Positions 1 to 10,072 of a stretch of 64,000 bases of DNA are shown here, piece after piece; the stretch's first letter is position 1; each line of letters opens with the position of its first letter. Location of the stretch: the NCBI GenBank assembly GCA_037043235.1, contig JAWRVZ010000154.1, positions 292,001 to 356,000 of the forward strand. The letters are read 5' to 3'. The notes below the pieces were generated by a model that did no database searches, was not told where the DNA came from, and saw only the letters and a program-made list of their open reading frames with translations. This DNA is from Rhodeus uyekii. Lineage: Eukaryota; Chordata; Actinopteri; Cypriniformes; Acheilognathidae. Made by a program: the position numbers and the translations under genes.

Positions 1-720
1 CGTGGGCGACTAGATGCTTTCCCTGCCTGACCAACTGAAAAGTGCTCAACACCCCTCTAAAACCAGCCAACAGACCTGGTGCAAGACAGGCCAGTCCTGT
101 ATTTGTGCTTTAACAGAACTACTTCTCACACTCTTGGTCTTCAAGCTCATATAAAAGAGTCCAGGAGCTCAGGCTCTCCCTGTGGCCTCTCTGGGCACAA
201 AAGGAGGAAATGTAATATTATTAGTGGGCATCTGGAAAGGTTACCTCGTTAGAGAGATGGAGAGAAATTTAATTCAGGAAAGCTGTGTTATTAGCGCAAA
301 AGCCAGCCACTAAAGGGCATAGCAGAGTCCCTTTGGGGCCAATAGAAAGTACCTTATGCCTTTTATGGGGTGAAGATGATCAGAATCTTCCAGAATCTAA
401 TATATACATATACATATATGGCTCTGGGTTTAGCAAGTGCATGTGGCTAACGTGTGAGCATAATACAACAGGAAACAACTGTGTCAGCTTCCATTTTTTG
501 AGGAGATAGTTAACAGATCTAATATTAGCAAGAAGAACAATAAACTTTAAAATGTGTTGATTTTAAGTTACAACCGTTGTTCCAGCAGTAAGGAAGACTA
601 GGGGAAGTTGTCACGCTGTTTGTTCAACCGAAAATTTCTGAATAGGATACGTTTGTTTTCCAAATGATTGTGTTCACCACTGTTCATATTTTTGCCATGA
701 TGATTTTAAAATGTTTTTCA
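1..720. other. Unique-looking AT-rich DNA, no gene seen
   Basis: No open frame longer than about 75 codons looks protein-like, and no transposon end is recognised. A short (TA/CA)-rich stretch lies near 400-420. Nothing further can be supported. Confidence 0.5.
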
Positions 721-828
721 AAAAAGTCTCTTATGCTCACCAAGGCTGCATTCATTTGATCAAAAATCCTGTATTACTGTTACAATGTAAAATCATTTAT
801 TCCTGTGATGGAATTTTCACAAAACAAT
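721..828 (+). repeat. Fragment of a dispersed cyprinid repeat
   Basis: The phrases 'CTCACCAAGGCTGCATTCAT' and 'TTTATTCCTGTGATGG' belong to a very common interspersed repeat of carp-like fish. I recognise this from general knowledge of the family. Only about 100 bp is present, with an internal deletion relative to the usual copy. Confidence 0.5.
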
Positions 829-1570
829 TAATAAACAACAAAAATGAGGGAAAACATCTAAATATAAACTTGCTATGAACTCACAGAGATATTTCATGTA
901 TCAAGAAAGTGAGCGATTGTGGATGTCCTAATGTTCCTGCAAATTGACTCCTGGATCATGACTGGAATAAAAGACTCCCTTTTCATCTCGTCTCTCTGTG
1001 GTGGAAAGCATTTGCATATGCAAACAGCTCTGATATCAGCTGTGTAATCTAACAGTGCAGACTGAGCCAGAATTCAGCGTTTGATGACATGTTTTAGTGT
1101 TATGCTTTACCACAGACGATTTAATGGCACCTACAGCCTTTTTTACCGTCACCTACCAACCACCCTGATAGTTGAACGGGTTGCTGTGGAGATGGTTTTA
1201 TCATCATAGAGATGATGTTATCACCGTGGCAATAGTACTATCTGTGGCACCCATCTCTCTCGGTGGCCCCTGGTAATCAAATGAAAAATATGTGCTCGTG
1301 GAGCTTTGTGAGATTAAGCTTTAAATGAAAGAAGAGTTTTAGAGCAGGATGGAGAGGGAGCCGGGGGTGCAGCGTATAGATTACGAAGCCTCTGATCAGG
1401 TATAAACACAAAAAGAGCTACAAGGAGATGTGCATTCGTGTAAACACACACGTAAACACGTACAGTGGGGTTCAAAAGTCAGAATTCACATTGAAAATAG
1501 GATTCAGAATCAATAGTTTTAGGACTTTGAACATAGTAAAACAAAGTAAAGTTTTGGTAACATTTTACTT
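829..1570. other. Non-coding stretch, candidate conserved element near 1.0-1.35 kb
   Basis: No gene is seen. Positions 1000-1350 are less AT-biased than their surroundings and contain the palindrome TTTGCATATGCAAA (1011-1024), two overlapping POU octamer half-sites. A short Tc1-TIR-like phrase, 'ACAGTGGGGTTCAAAAGTC', lies at 1462-1481. Function cannot be inferred without cross-species alignment. Confidence 0.3.
1011..1024. promoter_or_regulatory. Palindromic octamer (POU-type) motif
   Basis: TTTGCATATGCAAA is a perfect 14-bp palindrome. With its 5' A it reads as ATTTGCAT overlapping ATGCAAA, the octamer recognised by Oct/POU homeodomain factors, so two POU domains could dock in dyad symmetry. 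The motif is seen in the sequence; any regulatory role is inferred. Confidence 0.3.
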
Positions 1571-2390
1571 AAAGCATTTATGAATAATGCATTATATATG
1601 TATTTTTAATGGATCAATTCACCTGATTCACAGCAGCGCCGTCTTTGATTTTTAACGGGAATGAAAGCGAGGCTGTGAGGGATAGACATACATCGCTTTA
1701 GTGGGTTGTGCTGTTATTTAGTGCGTTTTTGGACTTTTTCTGCTGATGAAACACTGAAAAAAATATCTTTCAGTGTAATTTCAGTGGACAATAAAACTCC
1801 AGACAACATGAGCTGTGGAAAAATATAGAGATCTCGGAGCTTCATACAGCTTTTTACGGCTGATGCCACTGTAAACACAGTAAGTCCTCGCTTTCATACT
1901 GGCTCTGAATAAGGTCTGTTATGTCCTGTAATACACTCATAAAAATGGTTATAATACACTATACTATTTATCTATTAATTGTTATATCTTTAGAAAGTAT
2001 AATGCATTAAATAAATAAATAAATAAAGTGTATGTAAAGTTCAAGTTTACTGTCCAGAGGCATAGTATTATTATAATTTTTTTTAAATATGAAAATTATT
2101 ATACATTTTTGAAAATGTAAAAAAACATCCTTTAAATTATATTAATATTCCATTAAATTATTTGATTATACTTGGTCTCTTTTACTCTGAGTAAAGTACC
2201 ATCTATTGGTAGTCTAAAAAAAAAGAAATAAAGAAATTTTAGTGTAAACATGCAAAATTAAACTTTTTTAATAGTTAAAATTAAAAAAATTAAAATCCTT
2301 GCAACATTTTTAATTTTGTCTTTGTTATTTGTTACTGCTGATGAAATAATATATTCTTTACAAATGTTTAAGCCGTAATTTCAATAATTA
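1571..2390. other. AT-rich intergenic DNA, probably repeat-derived
   Basis: The phrase 'CACCTGATTCACAGCAGCGC' at about 1620-1640 resembles sequence seen in dispersed fish DNA-transposon derivatives, but no termini could be placed. The remainder is A/T homopolymer-rich and has no open frames of note. Confidence 0.3.
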
Positions 2391-2394
2391 TTTG

Positions 2395-2589
2395 TCATTC
2401 ACTTACTGGAATCTCAGTGTATACAGCCGGAACACAACTGTAAACACTCTCTCTTACACACTCTTGCACAAGCAAGCCATCAATAAAATTAGCACGGAGG
2501 GCTGCAACATTGTTTACGACCTTCAAAATGACATTGCAGGCCTCGTCTGACTGCATTCCTTGCGCACAACACCGTAAATCTGAGTCCAT
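2395..2589 (-). CDS. Unidentified short ORF, possible first coding exon
   Basis: A 64-codon frame opens with ATG (MDSDLRCC...). About 60 codons in, its antisense DNA reads CCA|GTAAGTG, a strong 5' splice donor, near 2401-2406. The sequence has mixed composition with several cysteines and valines, so it is not obviously random low complexity. I recognise no domain. It could be the first exon of a host gene, an exon of a decayed DNA transposon (the adjacent 1.6-1.9 kb sequence looks repeat-like), or chance. No matching acceptor exon was identified. Confidence 0.22.
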   Translation of the reverse strand: MDSDLRCCAQGMQSDEACNVILKVVNNVAALRANFIDGLLVQECVRESVYSCVPAVYTEIPVSE

Positions 2590-3298
2590 CTTTGCTGCCT
2601 TTATTATGAACCAAGCCTAGTCGTGTCATGATGAACATAAAGTGTGGAGCTTCGCTATATACCTGCTCTTTAGATTCATTTCAATTACATTAGCTGCTCG
2701 GCTTTCATTTAAAACACCCCCCACCTTCTTATCACTCCTATAACAAACACAGATGGACGGCTAAATAAATGATCATTGTATGAGCACAAAAGGATGAGCG
2801 TCACTGTAAACAATATGATTGATGCCAGCTGGGTGATGTGCATCTAATGTAAGAGAGGCTGTAATTAGGAATCAGGGCATGTTTGATATTATGTCAGCAT
2901 GCATATTTTTTATCTTCATGTATCTGTTCCTGCATGCATTGTTAAACTCTACTGGGACTTATTGACATTACTGTATAACATCCATTAATCAAAAAGGGAC
3001 TATTTGCATCGCATCTGATTTTTTGGCAGGAAAAACAAGCACAAGACCATCATTATCTTTAAGTGGGTGTCAGTGGCTGTCCTGGTTACTTATAGTTTCA
3101 CACAAGTGTAACATATGTTAGCTCAATGGGACAGTTTTTGTTTAACATGTAAGAACACTTGGATTCAAAATCAAACCTGATATATAAATTATTTTCAACC
3201 AAGATTTATTTTCTGAAGATGACATGAAATAGGTGTCCATCTACAGAGAAGAGCATTAGGTTTTGTCTTGCACTAGGACGTATCATGAATACTTTAGA

Positions 3299-3335
3299 TC
3301 AGTGGTTCAGAATCAGGCAGCCGGGACCCACTAGG
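3299..3335 (+). repeat. hAT-like terminal fragment
   Basis: 'CAGTGGTTC.GAA' followed by '...GGGACCCACTAG' resembles the hAT/Charlie-type terminal motif CAGTGGTTCTCAA...GGGACCC that is widespread in vertebrates. The partner terminus is not seen. Confidence 0.25.
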
Positions 3336-3735
3336 AGAATCAGCAGACTTCAGACACCTAAATGGTTTCAAATAAAAAATAAACACTTTTAAATAAGCTA
3401 AAAGTGACATCGACATTCCCTCGACAACTGTGAGTTTTTTTTAAAGTCACTGTAAACCGGAAGTTGCGACTGACTTGACTTCAGGATAGTAACGTATTTT
3501 CAGAGTAAAGCAATACTGAATGTAAAAATAGAGGCCGTGCTTGTTTTTTCCTGGAGGGAATCGATTGGATTTAGAATCTGTTCCATTCGGCTCACAGTTA
3601 AAGCTCGTAGATGTCTGACAGTCGGAGCCGATGTTCTACCCAAGCTGTCAAACTGACGATGATCATCAGAGAAAGAAGGCCATTCTAGAGGGGAAGTATC
3701 TAAGAATTTTTATTTTTTTTGTAAATCAACTTGCA

Positions 3736-4051
3736 TGGATGAACTGTTCCAGACTTCAGGCTTTAATTGACTGCAAAGGATTTGCAACCAAGTATTAAAA
3801 AGTGAAAGTTTGATTTACGATTGTTTATCTGTCCCATTATTTTTGGTCCATTAAAAAGTGGGAGGCACATATACAAACTGTTGTAATTCCTACACCGTTC
3901 ACCTGATTTGGATGTAAATACCCTCAAATTAAAGCTAAAAGTCTGCAGTTAAACCACATCTTATTCGTTTAATTTCAAATCCATTGTGGTGGTGTATAGA
4001 GCCAAAAAGATTAGAATTGTGTCGATGTACCAATATTTATGGACCTGACTG
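3736..4051 (+). mobile_element. 3' end of a Tc1/mariner-type transposon (5'-truncated)
   Basis: The right terminus ends GGACCTGACTG followed by TA, the inverted form of the Tc1-family end CAGTCAGGTCC with its TA target site. The inner sequence ('GGCTCTATACACCACCACAA' on the complement) is typical of this fish family. With the transposase tail at 3741-3799 this is the 3' portion only. No left terminus is present. Confidence 0.7.
3741..3799 (+). pseudogene. C-terminal tail of a Tc1-like transposase
   Basis: A short frame in phase reads as a basic stretch ending ...DCKGFATKY and then TAA, the conserved tail of fish Tc1-like transposases that follows the last DDE-domain helix. The catalytic domain is absent. 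It sits about 250 bp inside the terminal repeat at 4051, the expected spacing for the 3' untranslated part of a Tc1 element. This is a truncated, inactive copy. Confidence 0.6.
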
Positions 4052-4059
4052 TAAGTGCA

Positions 4060-5130
4060 CTACACTCACCGCCTCGACTCCGGGACGCCATGCCTCCTAG
4101 GTTGGGCCTCAGAGCTCCCTGCTGCCCTTCTGCGGGTTCATCGGTCGTCCCCTTGGTACCTCTCGAACGGAGTTTGGGGGCTTAGCTAGCGCTTCCCACT
4201 CTGTCTCGTTGGCTCATTCGGACAATCAGACTCGGCTAGGCGATTCAGTTCGCCAGGCGGCCCCCCAGGTTCAGCGGCGTTCTGACTACCTCAGTGGCAG
4301 GCAAGGACGTCCCTGTACTTCGGGAGGAGATCGCTGTCATCCTGGCGAAGGGCGTGATCGAGCCTGTCCCTCCAGCCAAGATGGAGTAGGGGTTTTACAA
4401 TCCCTACTTCATCGTTCCTAAGAAAGGCGGGGGGTTACGGCCTATCCTGGTCCTGCGTGTCTTGAATCGGACCCTACACAGGCCTCCGTTCAAAATGTTA
4501 ACGCAGAGACGCATCCTCACGTGTGTCCGCTCCCAGGACTGGTTTGCAGCAATCGACCTGAAGGACGCGTACTTTCATGTCTCGATACTCCCTCGTCACA
4601 GACCGTTCCTTCACTTTGCGTTCGAGGGTCGGGCATACCAGTACAAGGTCCTCCCCTTTGGTTTGTCCCTGTCTCCCCGTGTCTCCCTTTCCCCCCTCAG
4701 GGAGGTGGGAGTCCGCATCCTGAATTATCTCAGCGACTGGCTCATTTTGGCACAGTCGCGGGATCAGGTCAGCATCGGCTCAGGCCGCTGCGTGCCGTTT
4801 ACATTCCAGGCGAGCTCAATCATGCAGCCGACGCGCTCTCAAGACAGCTCACGTTCCTGGGAGAATAGAGACTCCACCCCCAGGTGGTCCAGCTGATCTG
4901 GAGCCAAATATGCGTTTCCCCCAGTGAGCCTTCTCGCACAGACCCTGTGCAAGGTCAGGGAGGACGAGGAGCAGGTCTTGCTGGTTGCGCCGTACTGGCC
5001 CAACCAGACCTGGTTTTCAGAACTCTCACTCCTCGCGACAGCCCCTCCCTGGCGCATTCTCTTGAGGAAGGACCTGCTTTCTCAGGAACAGGGCACCATT
5101 TGGCACCCGCGTCGAAATCTTTTCAGCCCA
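4060..5130 (+). pseudogene. DIRS-type retrotransposon fossil (RT and RNase H pieces)
   Basis: DIRS elements encode gag, RT-RNase H, a methyltransferase-like domain and a tyrosine recombinase, and integrate without an integrase. Here the frame around 4190-4700 reads ...SRWLIRTIRL, GVIEPVPPAK, NPYFIVPKKGGG and FAAIDLKDAYFHVSI (motif A), then KVLPFGLSLSPR (motif B). Three in-frame stop codons occur, near 4185, 4240 and 4386. After a deletion comes RILNYLSDWLILAQS at about 4715-4760, where the catalytic YLDD is YLSD. A second deletion leads to ELNHAADALSRQL (RNase H end, about 4810-4850). The segment 4905-5125 encodes a REDEEQVLLVAPYWPNQTWF-type region upstream of the usual recombinase. The recombinase itself is absent. 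Dead and heavily deleted. Confidence 0.85.
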
Positions 5131-5204
5131 ACTATAGCTTAAAACCCTCCCATTTAAAAAAAATACCAGCCCAAAGTGCGTACTCTTATAAATAATGAAA
5201 AATG

Positions 5205-5233
5205 TTTTGATGCATAAATTTTATGCATCAAAA
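5205..5233. repeat. Perfect 14-bp inverted repeat with 1-nt centre
   Basis: TTTTGATGCATAAA is followed by a single T and then its exact reverse complement. It lies just 3' of the DIRS fossil. It could form a hairpin or be the relic of a transposon centre. No function is evident. Confidence 0.6.
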
Positions 5234-5534
5234 ACCATCCCAAATTTTATCAACCAGCCCAATGCCTTTTTTTCCGGTCGGACGTGACCAAAGGTAACTA
5301 GCAATCTGGCAACACTGAACAGCAACAACAATGCGCATGCTCAAAGTCTTCTTCTCTGTGTATAGTGTATTATCTGTGGCAGAATTACAGCGCCCCATAC
5401 TGGTCTGGCATATAAACTACACCGGATTCAGTCGGTTTCAGTGGTCTCGTGTGGACGCTGATATTTCTTGCGCCGACGCTGTGTTTATGATCGGATAGGG
5501 AATGCAACGGCATCGTGTGGACGTGGCCTAAATC
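5234..5534. other. Non-coding, repeat-like stretch
   Basis: CpG-bearing phrases such as 'TCGTGTGGACG' occur twice (about 5446 and 5513), suggesting a decayed dispersed element, but no boundaries could be fixed. Confidence 0.25.
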
Positions 5535-5770
5535 TCTTCATCATAAAGTGACTGCGTCTCTCGAAAATTTGGACTAAAGCGCTCAATTAATTTGGATTAG
5601 TTTTACAATCTATGATTTCTTTTAAAGCATAATTGCATAGCTCACAATGAAAATATATCTTAAAAATATCTTAATTTGTGTTCTGAAGATGATCAACAGT
5701 CTTACGGGTTTGGAATGACACGAGAGTGAGTAAATGATGATAGAAGTTTTGGGTGAACTATCCCTTTAAA
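5535..5770 (+). repeat. Cyprinid dispersed repeat ending TTTTGGGTGAACTATCCCTTTAA
   Basis: The right part carries the hallmark order: 'CTTAATTTGTGTTCTGAAGATGA', 'CTTACGGGTTTGGAATGACA', 'GAGTGAGTAAATGATGA' and 'TTTTGGGTGAACTATCCC'. This non-autonomous DNA-transposon family is very abundant in cyprinids. The left terminus is not seen. Confidence 0.7.
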
Positions 5771-8678
5771 CTTGTTATTAGAAAGATTAATGAAGTAAGA
5801 TTAAGATGTACTTAAAAAAAAGAGCATTAGTAATTCTGATGGTGTGTTGCTTAATTAATAGTTAATTTCTAATTTTAAGTGTCCTTGGGAGAATCCTTCT
5901 AATGTGTTGTTTACTTGAGCCACACACATTCACACTCTGGATGCGTTCACCTCTTACCTAGAGCCTACCCTGTGGTTGACAGTGTATCCTCCAGTGGTTA
6001 CTTCCTCTTGTTATTTAAAGAAAGCTCACAGCACACACTGAGCCACTGACAACTGCAAGAAAAGGCCATTTGATCTCAGTACCTTGGAGAAAACACATAC
6101 AAAATCAAATACACACATGTACCCTCAATAACAAGAAGGCAACTGCAGACTTCATTTGTATCTGAGAGTGTGGACATGGGGAAACGTCTCAGGACGGGTC
6201 TGTCTCGTTGGTCGAGACGTGTGGTTTCTCCTGTCCGCTCTCACTGGGGGGCAATGGAAGGTTATAATTAGGTCCATAGTGGCAGTGACAATATGATTCT
6301 GCTGCTGTGGTCACCTTCAACTCGCAACTGTCACCAAGTAGTCCCACGACAACCTATTAGAAGACACACACACACATGCAGACACAGAAGTGGTTGAAAC
6401 CGTCTGTCACCTATGTGTCGTCATCTCTGTTCCTCTGCTTTCAACCAGTTCAGACGCATTAAAAAGTCAACATTAGTCAAAAGTAAACAGAACTCGATTC
6501 ATTTTACAATTGTGTTGTGATTTATCTGTGCATCATTCTACAAATTAAAATCATAAATATAATCCATTTCACTGTGATGGATGCTTAAAACAAGAAAAAA
6601 AATGACAATAAGCTCAGAAAAATTTGTCATTAAAGTTCAATTTTCAACCCGCTTTGTATTGTTACAATGTTTACTTATTCTCCGCGTTACCTGGGCAGGG
6701 AAAATCAACATTTTTTGGCAGCAAAAGTCTTTTGAACACAACGGATCCTTCCCCATTTTTTATCCCCGCCCACAAACAGTCGGATCGAAAAAGGGTTATT
6801 AACAAAACATCTATTTTAAGGATAGAAAATTGCATCACACTTTATCTACTCTTTAATAACATTATGGTAACTATGGCAAAAGCTTTCTTACCTGTACTTG
6901 ACATTTTGCTATGGGTGGAACTTATAGTTTGGAAACTCATAGGAACTTATAGCAGTTTCTAGATTTTCCTCTTCATTTGCCCTAAAACACTGTGTTCGTG
7001 GTCCTCCGGTTTGAAATGTTGACTCCAAACACAGAGGTTTCTTAGATTTTCTGTTGCATAATTTCTATATAGTTATGAGTCTTTGCTGCCATTTGCCATC
7101 GGCTACAATGCGCTGGATCCTTCACTGGAAACCGAAAGTATGACTAAAAGTTTATTATAAAGAATTTCCTGTTAAAGTAAGGTGGTGTTGAGTGCTCCAG
7201 GTTTAACATCACTTTGTAGGCCAATCGGCAGTTTTGTCATCTGTGGCTTTAAATGTTCTCTTTAAAACCGAATTGATTCTGAATGGCTGTTGTATCAGTC
7301 ATCAGCTGGAGAAAATCATTGTGAAACTGATTCCAGCAATATTGTTTTTGTGCTGTTATTGTTATAGCTGTTCTTTTACATTTAGAGCAGTTTTTAAAAC
7401 TCTATTGTTATCATTAGTTATTGTCCTTGGTGTGAACCAGCCTTGAAACTGCAAATCTGAGCGGCGTGAAACAAGTAAAATTACAGTGTTTTTGTCCACG
7501 ATATCTCATTTGTCATTTTAGAAATTCGTCATCACTGCCTCTGACCCTGCAGCAATCACACAGCTGGGAATCGAACGGGATAGGAGCAATTTCCCTAAAC
7601 AGCCAAAAAGCCAAAATACGGGTCATTATTGCTTAGCATGATTTTAGACTGGGCGGTAATTGCGTCAGAGAAAAAGAGTGGAAATCGGGCGGAACGATTA
7701 CTTGAAAGGTTCCTCAAGTCAACCTATCACACTACATTAATAATAATACGTGAAAAATGACAGTCATTTTAAAACTCACATTTCCTTCTGAGATAATTAA
7801 ATATACACTGATAATGTGTGAAGACCTCTGTCACTCTTTAAATGAAGAAGTGAAAGTGTGATGATCATGGTAATCAACCATTAAATCATCATAAAGTTTT
7901 GGGGATAGTGCAGTGATGCGATATAAAATGATCATAATATCATACAATTATAGCGTTGTTTCATCACTTTGAAAAAGCGACTTAAGTCCTACCTGAAAGA
8001 AAAGCATAGAGAGAATGTGTGTGAGTGAGACAGTCTAAATCAGATCAAAGGCAAACACCTCCATTGGTGGTCTCCATAATTCAGCAGCTATTGCTGGGGT
8101 CAGATTTGAGTCGCGAACGTGCAAATGCATCTTTAATACAGGCCTTCCACAGAATAATGATGGAGTCAGCCATGAGGAACGTCCATTTGTGTGTGTAAGA
8201 GAGAGATATTGAATGAGAGTAGAGGGTATATTGAGAAATGGCGCTGGGAGTTTCTCAGTGGGACTTTAGTGATTCGAGCAAGACTGTGAGAACAAGCTCT
8301 ACAGCCCAGCAGAGAGCCCCTTCACACTACTCAAACATTTAGAAAGAGGATTTAATGAGGAATGAGAGGTTGATAGATTGAAAGACATGGAACTGTGGTA
8401 CTAGACATTGCTTTCAGAAATAAAATCTCTATCCCACTGCGCGGCCCCTTCATATATTATGTAATGGACCTACTCTACTATTCTCTAGATTTCAAATACG
8501 AGAGCTAAATTGAGGGACAGTTCACTCCAAAAATAAATGATGTTATCATGTAGGGCTACTAAATGATAAACTAAATGCAAAAATGAGATAATAAAAATAA
8601 CTAAATAAAATAACACAACACACGCCTATAATGGGGATAGTTGAGCTGTAAAATCACCAAAAAGGCTCCAGGCTCCTG
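5771..8678. other. 2.9 kb without a recognisable gene
   Basis: Open frames at 6581-6962 and 7234-7446 are unlike any protein I know and have biased, hydrophobic/lysine-rich AT-driven composition. Scraps of repeat are possible: 'GACAGTTCACTCCAAAAATAAATG' at 8517 resembles the inverted end of the dispersed repeat at 5770. Otherwise nothing is supported. Confidence 0.4.
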
Positions 8679-9328
8679 ATGTCCGGTCCCGAGACTATGG
8701 TCTTCTTCAGTTTCAGTTTTGTGTCGGGATTCGGGCATTCATGACCTGTGTGTTCGTCATTGTCATGAGCGCGCACTCTACGTCACGTGATTGGGTGCGG
8801 TTTCAAGCTTTGCGTGAGTCGCGCTCTCTCTCGTCTGTGTAATATTTAGCACGCGGTTCGTGTTTTCATGAGCCACGTACTCTTCATGTTGTGTTTTATT
8901 TTGCGCGCATTTTGTGTTTTCACTAGCTGGGCACTGTCGCTTGTTTCTTGTGAACACACGGCGATGTGCATTCACATTGGCTGGGTTCATGGCTGGTTCG
9001 TGTCTTATCATTGTGTAACCCTACCCGCCTTGTTCCCCTGTTAAGCTTTGATTTGTCCCAGCTGTTTCCAGATCAATTATCCTCCCTCCTGTGTCTATTT
9101 AATCCCTTCATGTTTACTGTCCTGTGTCGCGTCCTTGTCTTTCTTGTCCTGTTATTCTGCCCGTCAGGTCCTGTCTTGTCAAGTTAAGTCCAGTCCAGTC
9201 TGTTAAGTTCTTTAGTAAGTCAGTCTTGTTTTTTTCCCCATGGTGTAGTTTTGTTTGAGTTTTGTTTTATTGTTTAATAAAAAGCCCTTCCACCTGCATA
9301 CTAAGTCCTCGCTTCCTGAAACCCTACA
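8679..9328 (+). repeat. Degenerate LTR related to the solo LTR at 39.16 kb
   Basis: From 'TGTCCGGTCCC' onward the sequence follows the inner part of the 39162-39927 LTR in the same order: '...TTCATGACC(T/C)', 'TGTGTTCGTC.TTGTCATGAG', 'GTGTAACCCT.CC.CCTTGTTCCC', an AATAAA block at about 9280, and 'CTAAGTCCTCGCTTCCTGAAACCCTACA' at the 3' end. It lacks the first ~130 bp and the terminal TGTCAGG. No target duplication is visible, so it is a truncated old copy. Confidence 0.65.
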
Positions 9329-9755
9329 TCTCCATCATAATTCTCAAATCTCAGAAAAATGGGTAGCGTAAATATTCTCTTTCAATTTGGATGATGCCAT
9401 CATTAGCAGTAGGCTAAAGAGTTTATGACAAGAGAAATTTGAGGGAAAATTGGTTTAAGTACATAAAGTTGATGTACATAATCAAAAGTTTAAGTAATTA
9501 CACCTATTAGAACAATTTAGAAAAAAATTACGTGAGAAGAAAACATTCTCATGCAAAATTTCCAGTGGATTCAAAACAGGAAATTGAACACTATTTTTTT
9601 ACACTGATGAATGAAATTTAATAAAAGTATATTGTTCCTTGAAAAAAAAGAGACCTGCTCAGGGATGATTTATGAACGAATCATTCTTTTAAACTGATTC
9701 TATTGAACAGCGATTCATTTAGACTGAATCGAATGCAGAATCAACAACCCTGATT
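9329..9755. other. Short intergenic stretch
   Basis: AT-rich with no gene. 'GAACGAATCATTC' with nearby related phrases at 9675-9740 is a common fish repeat motif. Confidence 0.3.
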
Positions 9756-10025
9756 GGCTAATGGTAAAGGAACACGCCTCCATTAACGAGTACTAACAGG
9801 TGTGATCATTTTGCAGTGACACGAGAGACGGGATAAATAGCCGCGCCCAGAGAGAGAAAGGGAGTGCGGAGACAGCATCCGAGAGAAACCTGCTGCAAGC
9901 CTTCGTTTCAGTTTTGATGCTACAAGTTTGAGTTTGAGTTTGAGTTTATTGTTTTGGCAAATAAAACGCCCAAAACTGCACTACCGCCTCTGAGTTTCTG
10001 TTTGGACGACTGAAAAGCCGTCACA
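9756..10025 (+). repeat. 5' LTR of the Gmr1-like element
   Basis: 270 bp, identical to 14270-14539. It holds a TATA-like ATAAATA at 9833-9839, a three-fold TTTGAG direct repeat at about 9926-9945, and AATAAA at 9960-9965. It ends in TCACA. The start is set by the first base shared by both copies (GGCTAATGG), where the right copy follows the purine tract; it lacks the usual TG start. Confidence 0.9.
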
Positions 10026-10026
10026 C

Positions 10027-10044
10027 TGGTGCCGAAACCCGGGA
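10027..10044 (+). promoter_or_regulatory. Primer-binding site, tRNA-Phe
   Basis: TGGTGCCGAAACCCGGGA lies 1 nt after the LTR. Its reverse complement ends ...TTTCGGCACCA, which matches the acceptor stem and T-arm of eukaryotic tRNA-Phe through 18 nt, as I recall that tRNA. It would prime minus-strand DNA synthesis. Confidence 0.85.
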
Positions 10045-10072
10045 GAACGATCAGGAGTCTGACAAGGGCAAG

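Noticed and set aside
6581..7446. Open frames of 70-112 codons
   Set aside because: Composition is explained by AT-rich DNA; no start context, domain, splice pattern or repeat family supports them.
9926..9950. TTTGAG repeats as a CRISPR-like or regulatory array
   Set aside because: Only three contiguous 6-bp units inside an LTR, without spacers.
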